From Chamaecrista fasciculata (lineage: Eukaryota; Streptophyta; Magnoliopsida; Fabales; Fabaceae), in contig QANZ01046034.1 of assembly GCA_003254925.1 (NCBI GenBank), positions 1 to 64,000 of the forward strand: a DNA stretch of 64,000 nt, written 5' to 3'. Each line of letters begins with the position of its first letter. The first letter of the stretch is position 1. Made by a program: the position numbers and the translations under genes. The notes beneath the pieces are model-generated. The model did not search any database. It was not told the DNA's origin and worked only from the letters and a program-made list of their open reading frames with translations. This document shows, piece by piece, positions 1 through 12,293 of this stretch.

Positions 1-247
1 AACGACTTAAGAAAATCTTAGCCATTGCTTAGTCATTGCAATATTTATAAGAATTGAGAAATCTCTCCTCTTTAATTTCGATCAAAACTGAGAGCAACAA
101 TGTAAGAGGAGCCGATGCATGCTTGTAAGTCCAGAAAAACCTATGCCACATACGTAGGAGGTCTTCTTTTTTGTTTTAACTTTTAATCCTTTAATCTTTT
201 ATTTTAGAAAACCAACCAACAATGCTTCCAAACATTCAAACATTTTT
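1..247. other. Left-edge non-coding stretch
   Basis: AT-rich sequence with no convincing gene. Its last nine bases (239-247, AACATTTTT) are the left target duplication of the element that follows. Confidence 0.6.
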
Positions 248-830
248 GGCTAAAGGGTGGTCTAAAATGTATCTCTTAATATTCATGTTGGTTTTAAAAT
301 GTTCAAAATGGTCTTAAATGTATGTCCTAATGTTCATTTTGGTTCATTATGTTTTAAAATGTTCAAAATGGTCTTAAATGTTTGCAAAATGTTTCATTTT
401 ACTCCCAACTATTGAATATGACTTGTTTCAAGTTCAAACATGACGAGTTTAGAGCTACATATTGTTCTCGAAGAGTAAATTCTCTATCCAGTTGGGTCGT
501 CAGTGAAAAACAAGGTCAAATCGGTTCTAAAAATAGATATCTCGTTTCATGGTTAAACAAACAAAATTGATCATATTTTTCTCGTTTCAAATTCGAATAC
601 GGCGAATCAGAGTTACAAATTCTTTTTAACAAATTCTTTAAACTTGAATAGAGAGATAAGACAAATATGACCAAATTCAATAGTTTGTGATCAAAATGAA
701 ACATTTTACTAATATTTTAAGACTAAAATAATCATTTTGCATATATTTAAGACTAATTCAGACTAATTTAAATATATTTAAGACTAATTTAAATATTTTA
801 AATCATGTGTGGCCAAAATGACCTTTAACC
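248..830. mobile_element. Mutator-like MITE with 9-bp target duplication
   Basis: A 583-bp non-coding element. The left end reads GGCTAAAGGGTGG and the reverse complement of the right end reads GGTTAAAGGTCATTTTGG, so the ends are imperfect inverted repeats. It is flanked by a perfect 9-bp direct repeat AACATTTTT (239-247 and 831-839). A 9-bp duplication is the classic Mutator-superfamily footprint. The body is AT-rich and built from loose repeats of 'TTAAATGTATG' and 'TTCAAAATGGTC' type words. Related sequence recurs at 30643-31108 and, more degenerate, at 13131-13460. No transposase is encoded, so it would depend on an enzyme supplied elsewhere. Confidence 0.8.
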
Positions 831-1540
831 AACATTTTTTTTTAAAAGAAGAAACAATTTTGAAACCATTGAAAAATGAAAAATATTATAGAGGCTGGAT
901 CCGCTGCAGTGTTAAACTGTGGCCGTCGGATTAATATTAAACCGTTCACAGCACGCCACGTCATCTAAGGTCCTTTAGTGCTGTGACACTATGCGTTTTG
1001 ATTTCGCAACTATTAGAAGAACGTCTTCTACTGCAGCGGGAAGATTTTGCTCGCCGCCATCGCCGCCATGGTCGGCGACGGCACCGCCATTTCCGCCGTG
1101 GCTTCGCAAGGTCTCGATTCGTCTCTTCTTCTGTCTTTAATTTGTCTTCCCAAACTCATCTTTAGCCAATTGAATGAGCTGTTTATTTGTGCAATTTCGA
1201 AGAGGGAGAAATCTAGGTTTCTTCTCCATCGGCTTCTGTTGGGTTTAATCGGAAAGAAAATCTCGCCGTCGTCGGCTAGCGCGGTGGTGGGATGCGTATG
1301 AAGTCAGAACGTACAGTGGAAGACGAATGGAGCAAAAAGCAAGTCAAAGGAATGGGACGTATGACCAAAGTTAGCCACTTTATTTGTCTCACGAAAAACA
1401 TGGGTGAAGGAGACACATCACTTGTGATTCCACGTCTAGTGACGGAAAGTTGTGTGCCCATATATCCCATTCCCATAGATAAACATACGCAAATAAATAT
1501 GCTGTCCACATTACATTGAAACAACCATATCACTCTTTAC
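831..1540. other. Non-coding stretch with GC-rich island (about 890-1330)
   Basis: After AT-rich flanks, 890-1330 is clearly richer in GC and contains GCC/CCG triplet runs around 1040-1110 (for example GCCGCCATCGCCGCCATGG). Short open frames exist on both strands, but none has a recognisable domain or extends through the island. The matching upstream region of the third TNL gene (13.6-14.0 kb) has nothing like it. It may be a captured gene fragment or an old 5' exon. I do not assign a function. Confidence 0.4.
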
Positions 1541-1681
1541 TCTTTCCTCTCTCTCTATATATATATATCCATTCTTGAGATCATTTCGATCAATCACTTC
1601 ACAGTTCAGATCATAGCACATACACACTATCCTTCTGTTGTAGTACTAGCTACTAGGATATAGATTTCTCATCTGGAATAT
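1541..1681 (+). promoter_or_regulatory. Probable core promoter and 5' UTR of the first TNL gene
   Basis: A pyrimidine tract is followed by a TATA run at about 1555-1568, then a leader with 'GATCATAGCAC' before the ATG at 1682. The third TNL gene has a recognisably similar leader ('GATCATAGCACTAAGG', about 13964-13979), supporting a conserved transcription start region. The start site itself cannot be fixed from sequence. Confidence 0.5.
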
Positions 1682-4600
1682 ATGGCACTTGTTGTCCAAA
1701 GAGAAGCTTCGTCCTCTGAATTTCCCAATTCAGCCCCAACTTGGAAATTTCACGTTTTCTTGAGTTTCACGGGACAAGACACTCGCAAGAATTTCACAGA
1801 TCACTTGTATCATGCTTTATGGGAAAGTGGAATCATTGCTTTCAGAGATGATGAAGAACTCCAGAGAGGAGAGGTTATATCACAGCAATTGCTTCAAGCA
1901 ATTGAGGATTCTCTCTGTTCAATCGTTGTTTTGTCAAAGAATTATGCTTGTTCTTCATGGTGTTTGGATGAGCTGAAAAAGATTCTTGAAGCTAGAAAAG
2001 AATTGGGTCGATATGTTTTCCCTATATTCTATGATGTGGATCCTTCTGATGTAAGACACCAAAGAGGAAGTTTTGGGGAAGCTTTAGCAAAACATGAAGA
2101 GAGATTCAAAGATAGTAAAGACAAGGTACAACAATGGAGACTTGCTCTCACAGAAATCGCTAACTTATCTGGCTGGGACTCCACAGGCTGGTAATTTCTT
2201 TTTTACTTTGGATGATTTAATTTAATTTTAAATTTACATTATTGTTTTTGTTCTCTCTTCTTAGTTCTTATCTTACATGTTCAATTAGATGTGACAAAAA
2301 TAATTCACGATTCATAAGTCATCTTATTAGTTATTACACTTATTTAATTAGTGCTTTATCTAATCTTAGTTTTATCGCTATGATAGATATATATTGTCAG
2401 ATACCCAAAAATTAATTATACCGAAAAAGGGATCTAGAACTTGCTCTGTTTTATTTTTCTTCTGACATTTCGCAACCTTTTAAAGTGAAATATTGCTTAA
2501 TTTATTAAAAAAAAAAAATGTGACCCAGGCAAAACTAATTTGACCTACTGGCATTATTCTTGTAAGATAAGATTTTCCTTTTGAGTATTTAATTTTGGAG
2601 TTTCGAATCAATACTTATTTATGTACAAAAATAATTGATAAATTTAATTATATCTATGTTCATAATGGTGAATCATGCATGGAAACTTTTAATTTTTTAA
2701 AAATCATAAAATTCTAAATGGAATGAACTGATGAAGGATGTTTTTCGCATCCCCTTTAACCTCAACCATGGTTTTATAAATGTCGTAATTACTAACCCAG
2801 TCCTATTGTATGGTTTTCTTTGATAATGGCTACAGCATATATATATTTCATGCAACTGGTACTGAAATTTGTACGTTTCTTCTTGTAGCCATGAAACAAC
2901 TCTCATCAAAAACATTGTTGGAGTGATATGGACTAAACTATGGTCAAACTTGCCACCTTACAATGATGATCTTGTTGGAATTGACTCAATCACACATCAG
3001 ATGAGTTCACTCTTAGGGTTAGGGTTGGATGATGTTCGTTTCATTGGAATATGGGGCATGGGCGGTATCGGTAAAACAACTCTTGCTAGATTTGTTTACG
3101 AAAGAATCTCTAGGCAATTCGAAATCTGTTGCTTTCTTGCCAATGTTAGAGAAGTTTCAGAAAGAGATGGTCAGGTTTGTTTGCAAAGAGAACTTCTTTC
3201 ACATCTCAAGATAGAAAGCAGGCTAGCTAAGGATACATATGAAGGAAAGAAGTTCATAAGAAGCCTTTTTTACAGCAAGAAGGTACTTCTTGTCCTTGAT
3301 GATGTAAGTGATAGAAGTCAACTAGAGAATTTGGCTGAAAGGCGAGAGTGGTTTGGTGGAGGAAGTAGAATACTTATAACAAGAGATGTGCACTTAGTGA
3401 AATCACATGGAGTGGATGGAATATATGATGTTCAAACCATGAACAAAAAAGAATCCCTTCAACTTCTTTCTAAAAAAGCATTTAAAAAAGATCATCCTGA
3501 GGAGGGCTATTGGGAGTTATCTGAATCTGTGATTCAATATGCTGGAGGCCTTCCTTTAGCACTTGAAGTTTTAGGTTGTTTTCTTTGTGGAAGAAGCATA
3601 CCTGAATGGAAAGATGTTGTGAATAAGTTGAATCAGATTCCAACTGATAATGATAGTATTCTTCGGACACTCAAATTAAGCTATGATGGATTAGATAGAA
3701 ATGAAAAGAAAATATTTTTGGATATTGCTTGTTTTTTCATTAAGGGACAGGGGAAAGAACAGGTCACCCAAGTATTGAAAAGTTGTGGTCTTCATGCGAC
3801 AATTGGATTGAGTCGTCTTCTTGAAAAATGTTTGATAACTGAAAGGAATGAACGTGGTGAAAAATGTATAGAGATGCATGATTTACTTCAAGATTTGGGC
3901 AAGAGTATTGTTTTTCAAGAATCTCCTGATAATGTTGGTAGACGCAGTCGGTTGTGGTCACTAGAGGACGTCAATGAAGTACTGAAAAAAAATACAGTGA
4001 GTGCCTAATTCTCTAAATCTTTCAATAGACATTATTTTCTTGTTATATATCATTAATTCTCATTTGGTGATTGGCATTCTTATTAGGGAACTGAAGCAAT
4101 ACATGGTATGATTTTGCAATTGAAAGAGAATGAGCAATTCGAAGCACATTGGGATCCGGAAGCCTTTTCTAAGATGTTTAATCTTAGATTACTCATTGTG
4201 TCAAGTGAGTTGAGCCTTCGGCATGGTTTTAAATGCCTTTCTAGTGCATTAAAAGTTCTTCATTGGTCAAAATATCCTCTGAAAGCTCTTCCGCTTGAAA
4301 CCTCAACGGATAAACTTGTTGATATAAAACTTCTGCATAGCAAACTCAGGCAACTTTGGAGTGGAATACAGGTAAAGATACTCGCATGCTCTAAAATTTG
4401 TCATAGAAATATTGTTATTGAGATTATATACTCAGAACATATATATTGTTTTCTTATTTCTAACTCTCATATATATTTCTGGTTGATCAGTGCTTTGGAA
4501 AGCTGAAGTTTATTGATCTCAGCCATTCAGAATATTTGATAAAAACCCCAAATTTTGTTGGGGTTCCAAATTTAGAAAGATTAATTCTTGAAGGATGCAC

Positions 4601-6313
4601 ATCACTTGTTGAGGTTCATCCATCCACTGGAGAGCTGAAAATGCTTGTTGAGGTGAACTTGAAGAACTGTAAGAGTCTGAAATTCCTTCCAAGAAAATTT
4701 GAATTGAATTCGTTGGTGAAATTAATTCTTTGTGGGTGCTCCAAAGTTAAAAAACTCCCAGAGTTTGGGGAAGATATGAAAGATCTGTTATTTCTTGATT
4801 TACAACATACTGCTATAACAGAACTTCCTGAATCACTTGGTTTCTTGACAAGTCTTGAACACTTGGATCTGAAAGGCTGTAAAAATCTGGGTAGTCTTCC
4901 TTGTACCTTTCACAATCTGAAGCATCTCAAAACCCTTAATTTGTCAGGTTGTTCAAAGTTTTGGAAGCTGCCAGAAAATTTGAATGAAAATGAGGCTTTG
5001 CAGAATCTTGATGTGAGTGAGACTTCAATAAAAGAAGCACCTTCATCCATGGTTCAATTAAGAAATCTAGAGGCACTGTCCTTTTACGGATGCAATTCGT
5101 GGAGCTTATATGACAAGTTCTGGAATATGTTAGGAAGGCCTCAAACTCCGATGCGCTTAGTTTTGCCTCCTCTCTGCTCTTTGACTTCATTGACTCAATT
5201 AAATTTAGGCAACTGTGGAATATCTGATGGATCCATTATTAATGAGATTGGGTCATTATCACTATTGAGGAAGTTGGATTTGAGAGGAAACAATTTTGAG
5301 AATCTACCACCTGATTGCATCTCTCATCTTTTGCGACTGCAAGTTCTTGATGTGGGTTGCTGCCCAAAGCTGAAGTCATTGCCTAATCTTCCACCATGTA
5401 TGGTTAGAGTAAATGCAGGGGACTGCGGTTCAATGGAAGCTTTATCAGATGAACAATTATGGTATTTATTTTCTTCACTTGACTCTCAGGTATATTATAT
5501 TTCCCTAACTACTATGATGATATGATATGATATATCTTTCTATTTATGGAAGTATATAGAAATATAACATGATAGCTTTCTTGTTCCAGAGTCTCAGCAG
5601 ATTTGATTCAAATGTTTCTGTTATTCATCCCTTACCCTCGGTATGTGAGTCTCTTGGTGTCTGTTGATATCCACTCTTTTAATTTTTACACTGCAATAAT
5701 TGTGTTGCTATTATTGCAGTCACCCACCTGTGGCAGTGATTTCATCGCATTTATGCCAGGAAGTGAAATACCATTTTGGTTTAAAATTTCCAATAATTTT
5801 GGAGGCCCAAAGAGATCAGAGGTAAGAGTAGTGATTGAGGTGCCTGAATGCTGTAAAAAGAGCGAATGGTCAAGAATTTGCATATGCCTTGTGATTGACG
5901 TGTGTGGTAACAACAGTGAGGATAATCCTATTAATTTGGAATATGCTATTTGTTGGAGTCCTAAGAAGGAAGATCAGGGTTGTTGGATGCGAATGAGAGG
6001 ACATACTATTTATGCTAAGGGAGATTATCCTCACCTTTGCCTTATGTATCTGGATTACTCAAATGAAACAACTAATGGAATAACTAGAGAATGTAGCAAC
6101 AGCATACGAATCAGCATTTCTACGGTTTGTAGAGAAGAAAAAAAGGATCCGCCGCGTGCAGAAATAAAGAAATTTGGATGGCGATGGTTATGCCAACAAG
6201 ATATTCAAGAGTGGCGCAATAGAAATGATTTCAATGAATTCAGTTCACAAAGTGATGACAAGGCCTTGGTTGTGTGGCACAACCCAAACAAAAAAAGAAA
6301 GAGACAAGAATAA
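1682..6313 (+). CDS. TIR-NBS-LRR immune receptor, TNL copy 1
   Basis: Six exons with GT-AG borders and consistent phases: 1682-2190, 2889-3996, 4087-4371, 4491-5489, 5590-5640, 5720-6313, giving about 1,181 aa. Exon 1 is the TIR domain (FHVFLSFTGQDTR; the NADase glutamate in SSWCLDEL is residue 97). Exon 2 is NB-ARC: P-loop GMGGIGKTT (about 226-234), kinase-2 VLLVLDDV, GLPL box GGLPLALEVLG, MHD motif EMHDLLQDLG. Exons 3-4 carry leucine-rich repeats (LxxLxLxGC pattern). Exon 6 is the post-LRR C-JID-type domain (DFIAFMPGSEIP) and ends in the basic tail KKRKRQE. TNLs sense pathogen effectors inside the cell, and their TIR domains cleave NAD+ on oligomerisation (known of the family). One oddity: RNBS-B reads ILITRD, one Thr shorter than in copy 3. 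The gene appears intact. The exon model is a hand prediction. Confidence 0.88.
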
Positions 6314-7945
6314 TAATTTCTTCATGCACTTTCTGTCTAATAGTTAAGATATATTAGCTTTTGAAGGCATAGATCAGCTGATATTTATGATGCTTAGCAG
6401 TCAATATTAGTTTGGTTATTGTAACTAATTAGCTGCATTCAGTTAGTGTGCAGTTAGTAAGTTTTCAGTTTAGTCCAGTAGTTGGTAGAGTGTAGCTCAT
6501 TAGCTCAGCTTGTATATAAGTCACATTGTACAGTTTATCAATTAATACACGATATTATTTTCTCAGTTTCATCTCAATACTGTGATATTCTACAGCTTTA
6601 CTACTCAAACTCTCAAACTCTCAGTTTCTCAGTTTCTCAGTTTCATCTTTGGAGCTTTGCTTGGACTCAACTATTCTGTATTCCTTCCCTACAATTATGT
6701 GATGCTCCTTTCATTCTTCTTCATGAAAATTGTCCTTACTATATTAGAGACCTATTTGTAATTTTTCATTTTAGTCCCTAGATAATATGTATTCAGGGAC
6801 CTATTTGTAATTTTCTGAAAGTTTTTTGGGGTCAATATGTAATTTTTGCAAAATTTGTTATGGTTAAAATTACAAAATAGCTCCAAAAGGTACCAAAGTA
6901 TTAATAGAGGATACCACAGGGTACCAAAGTGTAATTTATCTAAAAAAGAAACTTGTAGAATTTTATACCAAATCCACCAGCAGACTAAACAAGTCTTTGC
7001 TAATTGCTAGTCAACTGTGAAAAAAAAAACAAGGTGTGGAAATATTTCATGCAAAACGAAAAAGAGGCGAAAGAGAAAGACGAAAGTAACAGAGTTTGCT
7101 ATATGATTAAAAGTTTTGCCACATCACAGTATACTATATTGAATATTTTTTTTTTTGAACCAAATACTATATTGAATATACTAAACTCTATAAAACGCCA
7201 ATGCAATGAAAAGAGAGTTTTGATGGTCACAGTTTTTATGGGCTTGGATGTACAAGATTTAAAGTTCACCATATTTTTTCAATTCACTTATATTTTACAT
7301 AACAGATGATTGCTAGTTTGCAAAGTGTGTAGCTACTTGAAGATGATATATCAATTTCACTGACAAATTGAATATGAAATTTCTTTTGAATATCATCCTT
7401 CCTTCCATCAGCATCCTGCGTCATTTTATAAGAAGAGATTGATAGATGATTATGTTTTAAAAATGGAGCTTACAACTAAATAAACAATAAATGAGCATGT
7501 TGCAAAAGGGGGACCACAACTAATTAAAGAAGCTATATATCGAAAGACTCCCTTGAGTGGTCAACTCTGGCAAGCTCTGCCTCACATGGAAAAACTCGAA
7601 ATTTTGATTAAAAAAATGTAATCTGTCCCTTCCATGTGCTTAAACTTTAAGGAAGGAGACAACCCTCCCCTCATGCAAATTGTCTTTAATTATATCAGTA
7701 GGTATGTAATTTATCTTGAACGAAGGTCATTGACTTGAGAGCTATTCAATATATATTAGGTGAAGTATTTGTATACAGATCCACCACAATTGCATTTCTT
7801 TCATTAACCAGCAGCTACAACCTGCAGTATGCTACTTCGCATCATCAGTTTTATTTATTTTTCTCAATTTGGCATTCATATCTTATCATATATTCATATC
7901 ATTATGTTATGTTGTTGTAGGTTACCATTTACCCTGCAATAACTG
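6314..7945. other. Region between TNL copies 1 and 2
   Basis: The first 50 bases match the 3' region of TNL copy 2 (shared 'TTTCTGTCTAATAGTTAA', here at about 6329). The match is then interrupted by about 285 bp (6363-6645) and resumes at 'CTTTGGAGCTTTGCTTGG'. Positions 6740-6945 hold a fragment resembling the right end of the fold-back element at 46909-47409 (GGTACCAAAGTGTAATTTAT). From 7000 to 7945 I see only AT-rich DNA, presumably including the promoter of TNL copy 2, with no clear gene. Confidence 0.5.
6363..6645 (+). mobile_element. LTR-like insertion in the TNL copy 1 downstream region
   Basis: Relative to the homologous downstream region of TNL copies 2 and 3, these bases are extra. 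They contain a TATA-like box (TTGTATATAAGTCAC, about 6509-6523), a leader-like stretch and a small tandem repeat of 'CTCAAACT/CTCAGTTT' (about 6604-6645). This looks like a solo LTR or short LTR element. I could not identify clean TG...CA ends or a target duplication, so the class is tentative. Confidence 0.4.
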
Positions 7946-10900
7946 ATGGCCTTTGGGATGATGCATGGAGGATCTTCTTCTGATTTATCGACTCTCAAAT
8001 GGAGATTTGATGTTTTCTTGAGTTTTACTGGAGAAGACACTCGCTTGAATTTTACAGATCACTTACATGCTGCTTTAAAGAGGAAAGGAGTTGTAGTTTT
8101 CAGGGATGAAGAGGGAATAGAGAAAGGAGAAGATATAAAACGACAACTGCTTAAAGCCATTGAAGATTCACTTTTTGCAATTGTTGTTCTCTCCAAAAAA
8201 TATGCATTCTCCACATGGTGTTTGGATGAACTCCAAAAGATTCTTCAAGCTAGAGAGGAATTGGGTCGACAAGTTTTTCCCATATTCTATGACATTGATC
8301 CATCCCATGTAAGAAAGCAAGAAAAAAGTTTTGGGGAAGCTATGGCCAAACATGAAGAGAGATTCAAAGACAAAGAGAAGGTGCAAAAATGGAGAGATGC
8401 TTTGACACAAGTTGCTAACTTGTCTGGTTGGGACTCCAGGGGATGGTAAGATTTCTTTGTTTTTCTTCTTTTTTTTTTTTTTTGTGCTTTTACATATTTT
8501 CTACTACATATATATGTTTTTTGAAAAGGCATAAAATGAGTTTATATTTCTGTTATCTAAACTAGTTCATTAATTTTTCTTCTTTCATCACCCAAAAAAA
8601 GCCTTTTTCATTAATTTCTCAAGGAAGAAAAACAATATGTGAATTTTCTTTCTAAATGTTCTTAATTATACAAGGTTGAATAATAAAAGTGAGAAGCATC
8701 TGTTTATTATATTTTCATTAGAAAACTTGGTAGGAAAGATTTAAAAAATAAAAATAGTATGTAAGTTTTTCTCAGTCTTTCATTGGATCTGTTTGATTCA
8801 TCTTTTTTTTTTTTTTTATAAATAAATTGGATCCTATGGGATCATAGGTCTTGTTTTCAATCCACTTAATTGCCAATCCCAATATCAACTACTAGTTCAT
8901 TGAAAATTGTAAGTTTGCAACATATATATAGCCGTACTATTTAATAACAAATATATTGTTCTAGCTTCTATACCCAAATATATATATATACACACATTGT
9001 TGTAGCTTTAGGTTAATCCAAAATTCATATGATTATATATGAAACTCATTGCTTCATTTCTTTTGGGTAGTCATGAAGACAATCTCATTGAAGAAATTGT
9101 TGGAAAGATATGGAAGGATTTGTGTTCTAAATTGCCTGCTTACAATGATAATCTGGTTGGAATTGATCGGAGGATAGCCAAAATGAATTTAGAATATTTA
9201 AAGATGGGGTTGGATGATATTCGTTTTGTAGGGATATGGGGCATGAGTGGTATTGGTAAGACCACTCTTGCTAGAGCTGTATGCCAAAGATTCTCTACCC
9301 AGTTTGATGCTTGTTGCTTTCTTGCTAATGTGAGAGAGACTTCAGAAAAAGAGAAAGATGGACAAGCTCAACTACAAAAGAAGCTCATTTCACAGCTTAA
9401 TAGTAGTAGCATGAACATTTGGGACACAGATCATGGAAAGGGGATAATAAAAAAGCTTTGTTTCAATAAGAAGATTCTCCTTGTCCTTGATGATGTTAAT
9501 TGTGAAAGTCAATTAGAGAATTTAGCTGAAAGTCCAGAGTGGTTTGGCGCTGGGAGCAGAGTAATTATAACAACTACAAATAAGAAGTTGTTGGATTTTT
9601 ATGAAGTGCCTAGGTTGTATAACATTGAAATCATGACGAAAGATGAATCCCTTCAACTCTTCTGTAAGAAAGCTTTTAAGAAAGATATTCTTGATAGTGG
9701 GTATTTAAAGTTGTCTGAAGATGTGGTTGAATATTCAGGAGGCCTTCCTTTGGCACTCAAAACTTTAGGTTGTTTTCTTTATAGAAGAAGCATACCTGAA
9801 TGGAACAATGCTTTAGACAGGTTAAAACAAATTCCAAATGATGATATTCATCAAAAACTCAAAATAAGTTATGATGGATTAAATATGGAAGAAAAGACAA
9901 TATTTTTAGATGTTGCTTGTTTTTTCAATGGATGGGACAAAGATGAAGTTACAAAAATGTTGGAAAGTTGTGGCCTCCATTCAACAATTGGATTGAGTGT
10001 TCTAATTGAAAAATCATTGCTAATGATGAAGAAGGATTTCTTTGGAATTTGGCGGATAGAGATGCATGATTTACTTCAACAACTGGGCAAGCATATTGCT
10101 TGTGAAGAATCTCCTCGCACTAGATTGTGGCATCAAGTGGATATCAATGAAGTATTGAACAGTAATACAGTGGTGAGTGTCTTATTTTGTAAACATCCCA
10201 TTGCTCTAGCATTGGATGTTTTCTTGTTTTGGATTATATTATATGTTAATATCGATAAAGCTTCTTAATATTCTTAACTTGCTTGACAATTTTTATGGTA
10301 GGAGAGTGAAGCAATACAAGTTATCAAATTGTCTGACATGAGCGGCTTGTTTGAATCTAATAAAGCACATTGGCATTCGAAAAGGTTCAATCTCAGATTA
10401 TTTATTGGACAAGTTAAAACTCAGAGCTCGTTATTGTTTTTCGATGGTCTCAAATGCCTTTTTAGTGCAACAAAAGCAATTGTTTGGCGGGATTATCCTC
10501 TAGATACTCTTCCAATTGAAGATTCATCCGTTAAACTTGTTAGAATATATATGCCACAAAGTCACATAAAGCATCTTTGGCATGGTGTACAGGTAAAGAT
10601 ACTTGAATTTATCTAGCTAGTGATTATGTTGATTTCTACTTTGTTTTCTTTTTTACAAGTTGATGTCTTCCTTTTATATATTTTTTTTATCAGTTTCTGG
10701 GAGAGCTGAAGCATATTGATATGTGTGGTGCCAGATGTTTGATAAAAACTCCAAATTTTTCTGGAGTTCCAAATTTAGAAACATTAGATCTTGCAGATTG
10801 TGCATCCCTTGTTGAGATTCACGATTCACTTGGAGAGCTGAAAAAGCTTGTTAGGGTGAATTTGAGGCAGTGCATAAAACTTAACATCCTTCCAAGAAAA

Positions 10901-12293
10901 TTGGAAACAGATAATTTGACAGAGTTAATTCTTAGAAATTGCTGTGAGATTACAAGGCTTCCAGAGTTTGGAGAAAATATGAAAAAGCTGTGGTTGCTTG
11001 ATCTAAAGTGTACTGCCATAATAGAACTTCCTGAATCATTTGGGTTCTTGACTGCTCTTACACATTTGGATTTGGATAGGTGTATAGAGCTTGTTGGCCA
11101 TCCTCATACCTTTCATAATACGAAGCTTCTCAGATATCTCTGTATGAATTACTGCTACAATTTCATAAGGTCACTGGGTGATTTATGGAGTTTGCCCCAT
11201 TATCTGACATCATTGACTGAATTGGATTTGTCAAGTTGTGATATTACTGATGTAGCAGTTCTTCATCATATTGGTTGCTTATCGTCATTGGTTGTATTAA
11301 ACCTAGACTCAAACCGATTATCATTATATGTTGACTTGTCACCTGGTTACTTCTCTAATCTTTTGCGACTACGCTATCTTTTTTTGAATGATTGCACAAT
11401 GAAGTCATTGCCAAAGCTTCCACCTTGTTTAATACGGTTAGAAGTGGGATATATGAAGGGCTCTTTAGGAGATGAACAAATGTGGGATATGTTTTCATCA
11501 CTTGATCATCAGGTAAAAACTTGTCAATCTATATATATTCATTGATTAATAATTAATGTATGTTTTACTTTGTGGTTATATATACATATGTATATAACGT
11601 GAGAGAGATTCCTTATTTAGGGCCGCATTGGAACTAAATATTTAGGAACACAAATCACAGAAATTGAGGTATGTTTGTGGTTTTGTGTCATGTTCCTTTT
11701 GTTGATGATGATTGATTAATGTTGATGATCATATAATTTAATTAATTTCATTGCAGTCAAGATATCATCCTTGTAGAGATTTTGTTGCAACTTTTCATGG
11801 GGCTTCTGAAATAGCATCTTGGTTTCCTCGTCGTCTAAATGGAGGAAAGAGTAAAATATCAATAACAGTGGACATTCCACAGTGTTGCCGAGTTAGTGAA
11901 TGGTCAGGAATTGCTGTATTCTTAAGGTTTAACTTTCACTCACAGAAAAGATTCCTTTCATGGGCATCTAAGGCTCCTGAAGATAACGATTATGCATACA
12001 AATTGTGGAAACATGTAATTCGCGGCGGTTGTACTGTTTGCCTACTGGTTTTGCATTGCAATGAAGAAACGTGTTGGAAACATCTAAGAGATGACAACAA
12101 TCAGCTTCAGCTACAATTTAGTTGCTCATGGGGCAGAATAGTGGAGTGTGGATGGCGAGTGATATGCAAACAAGACATGCAAGAATACTGCTGCTCCAAA
12201 CCAAATGACTCAAACGAAGTTGGCACTTCTGACTCTGAGTTGTGGCTTCCTGACTATGCAGTGAAAAGAACTCTAGGTTTCACTCATGTATAG
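7946..12293 (+). CDS. TIR-NBS-LRR immune receptor, TNL copy 2 (diverged)
   Basis: Six exons with the same intron positions as the other two copies: 7946-8445, 9071-10172, 10302-10592, 10694-11512, 11621-11668, 11757-12293, giving about 1,098 aa. The TIR domain (FDVFLSFTGEDTR) has its NADase glutamate at residue 95. NB-ARC has P-loop GMSGIGKTT, kinase-2 ILLVLDDV, RNBS-B SRVIITTTN, GLPL box GGLPLALKTLG and MHD motif EMHDLLQQLG. The LRR exon is about 60 codons shorter than in copies 1 and 3. A post-LRR domain follows (DFVATFHGASEIASWF). It lacks the basic C-terminal tail of its neighbours. All frames are open and splice borders are canonical, so the gene looks functional. It belongs to the same tandem cluster but split from the other two much earlier. 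Confidence 0.87.

Noticed and set aside
983..1301. Small proteins in the GC-rich island upstream of TNL copy 1
   Set aside because: Overlapping short frames with no recognisable motif. Only the composition is notable, so no CDS is called.
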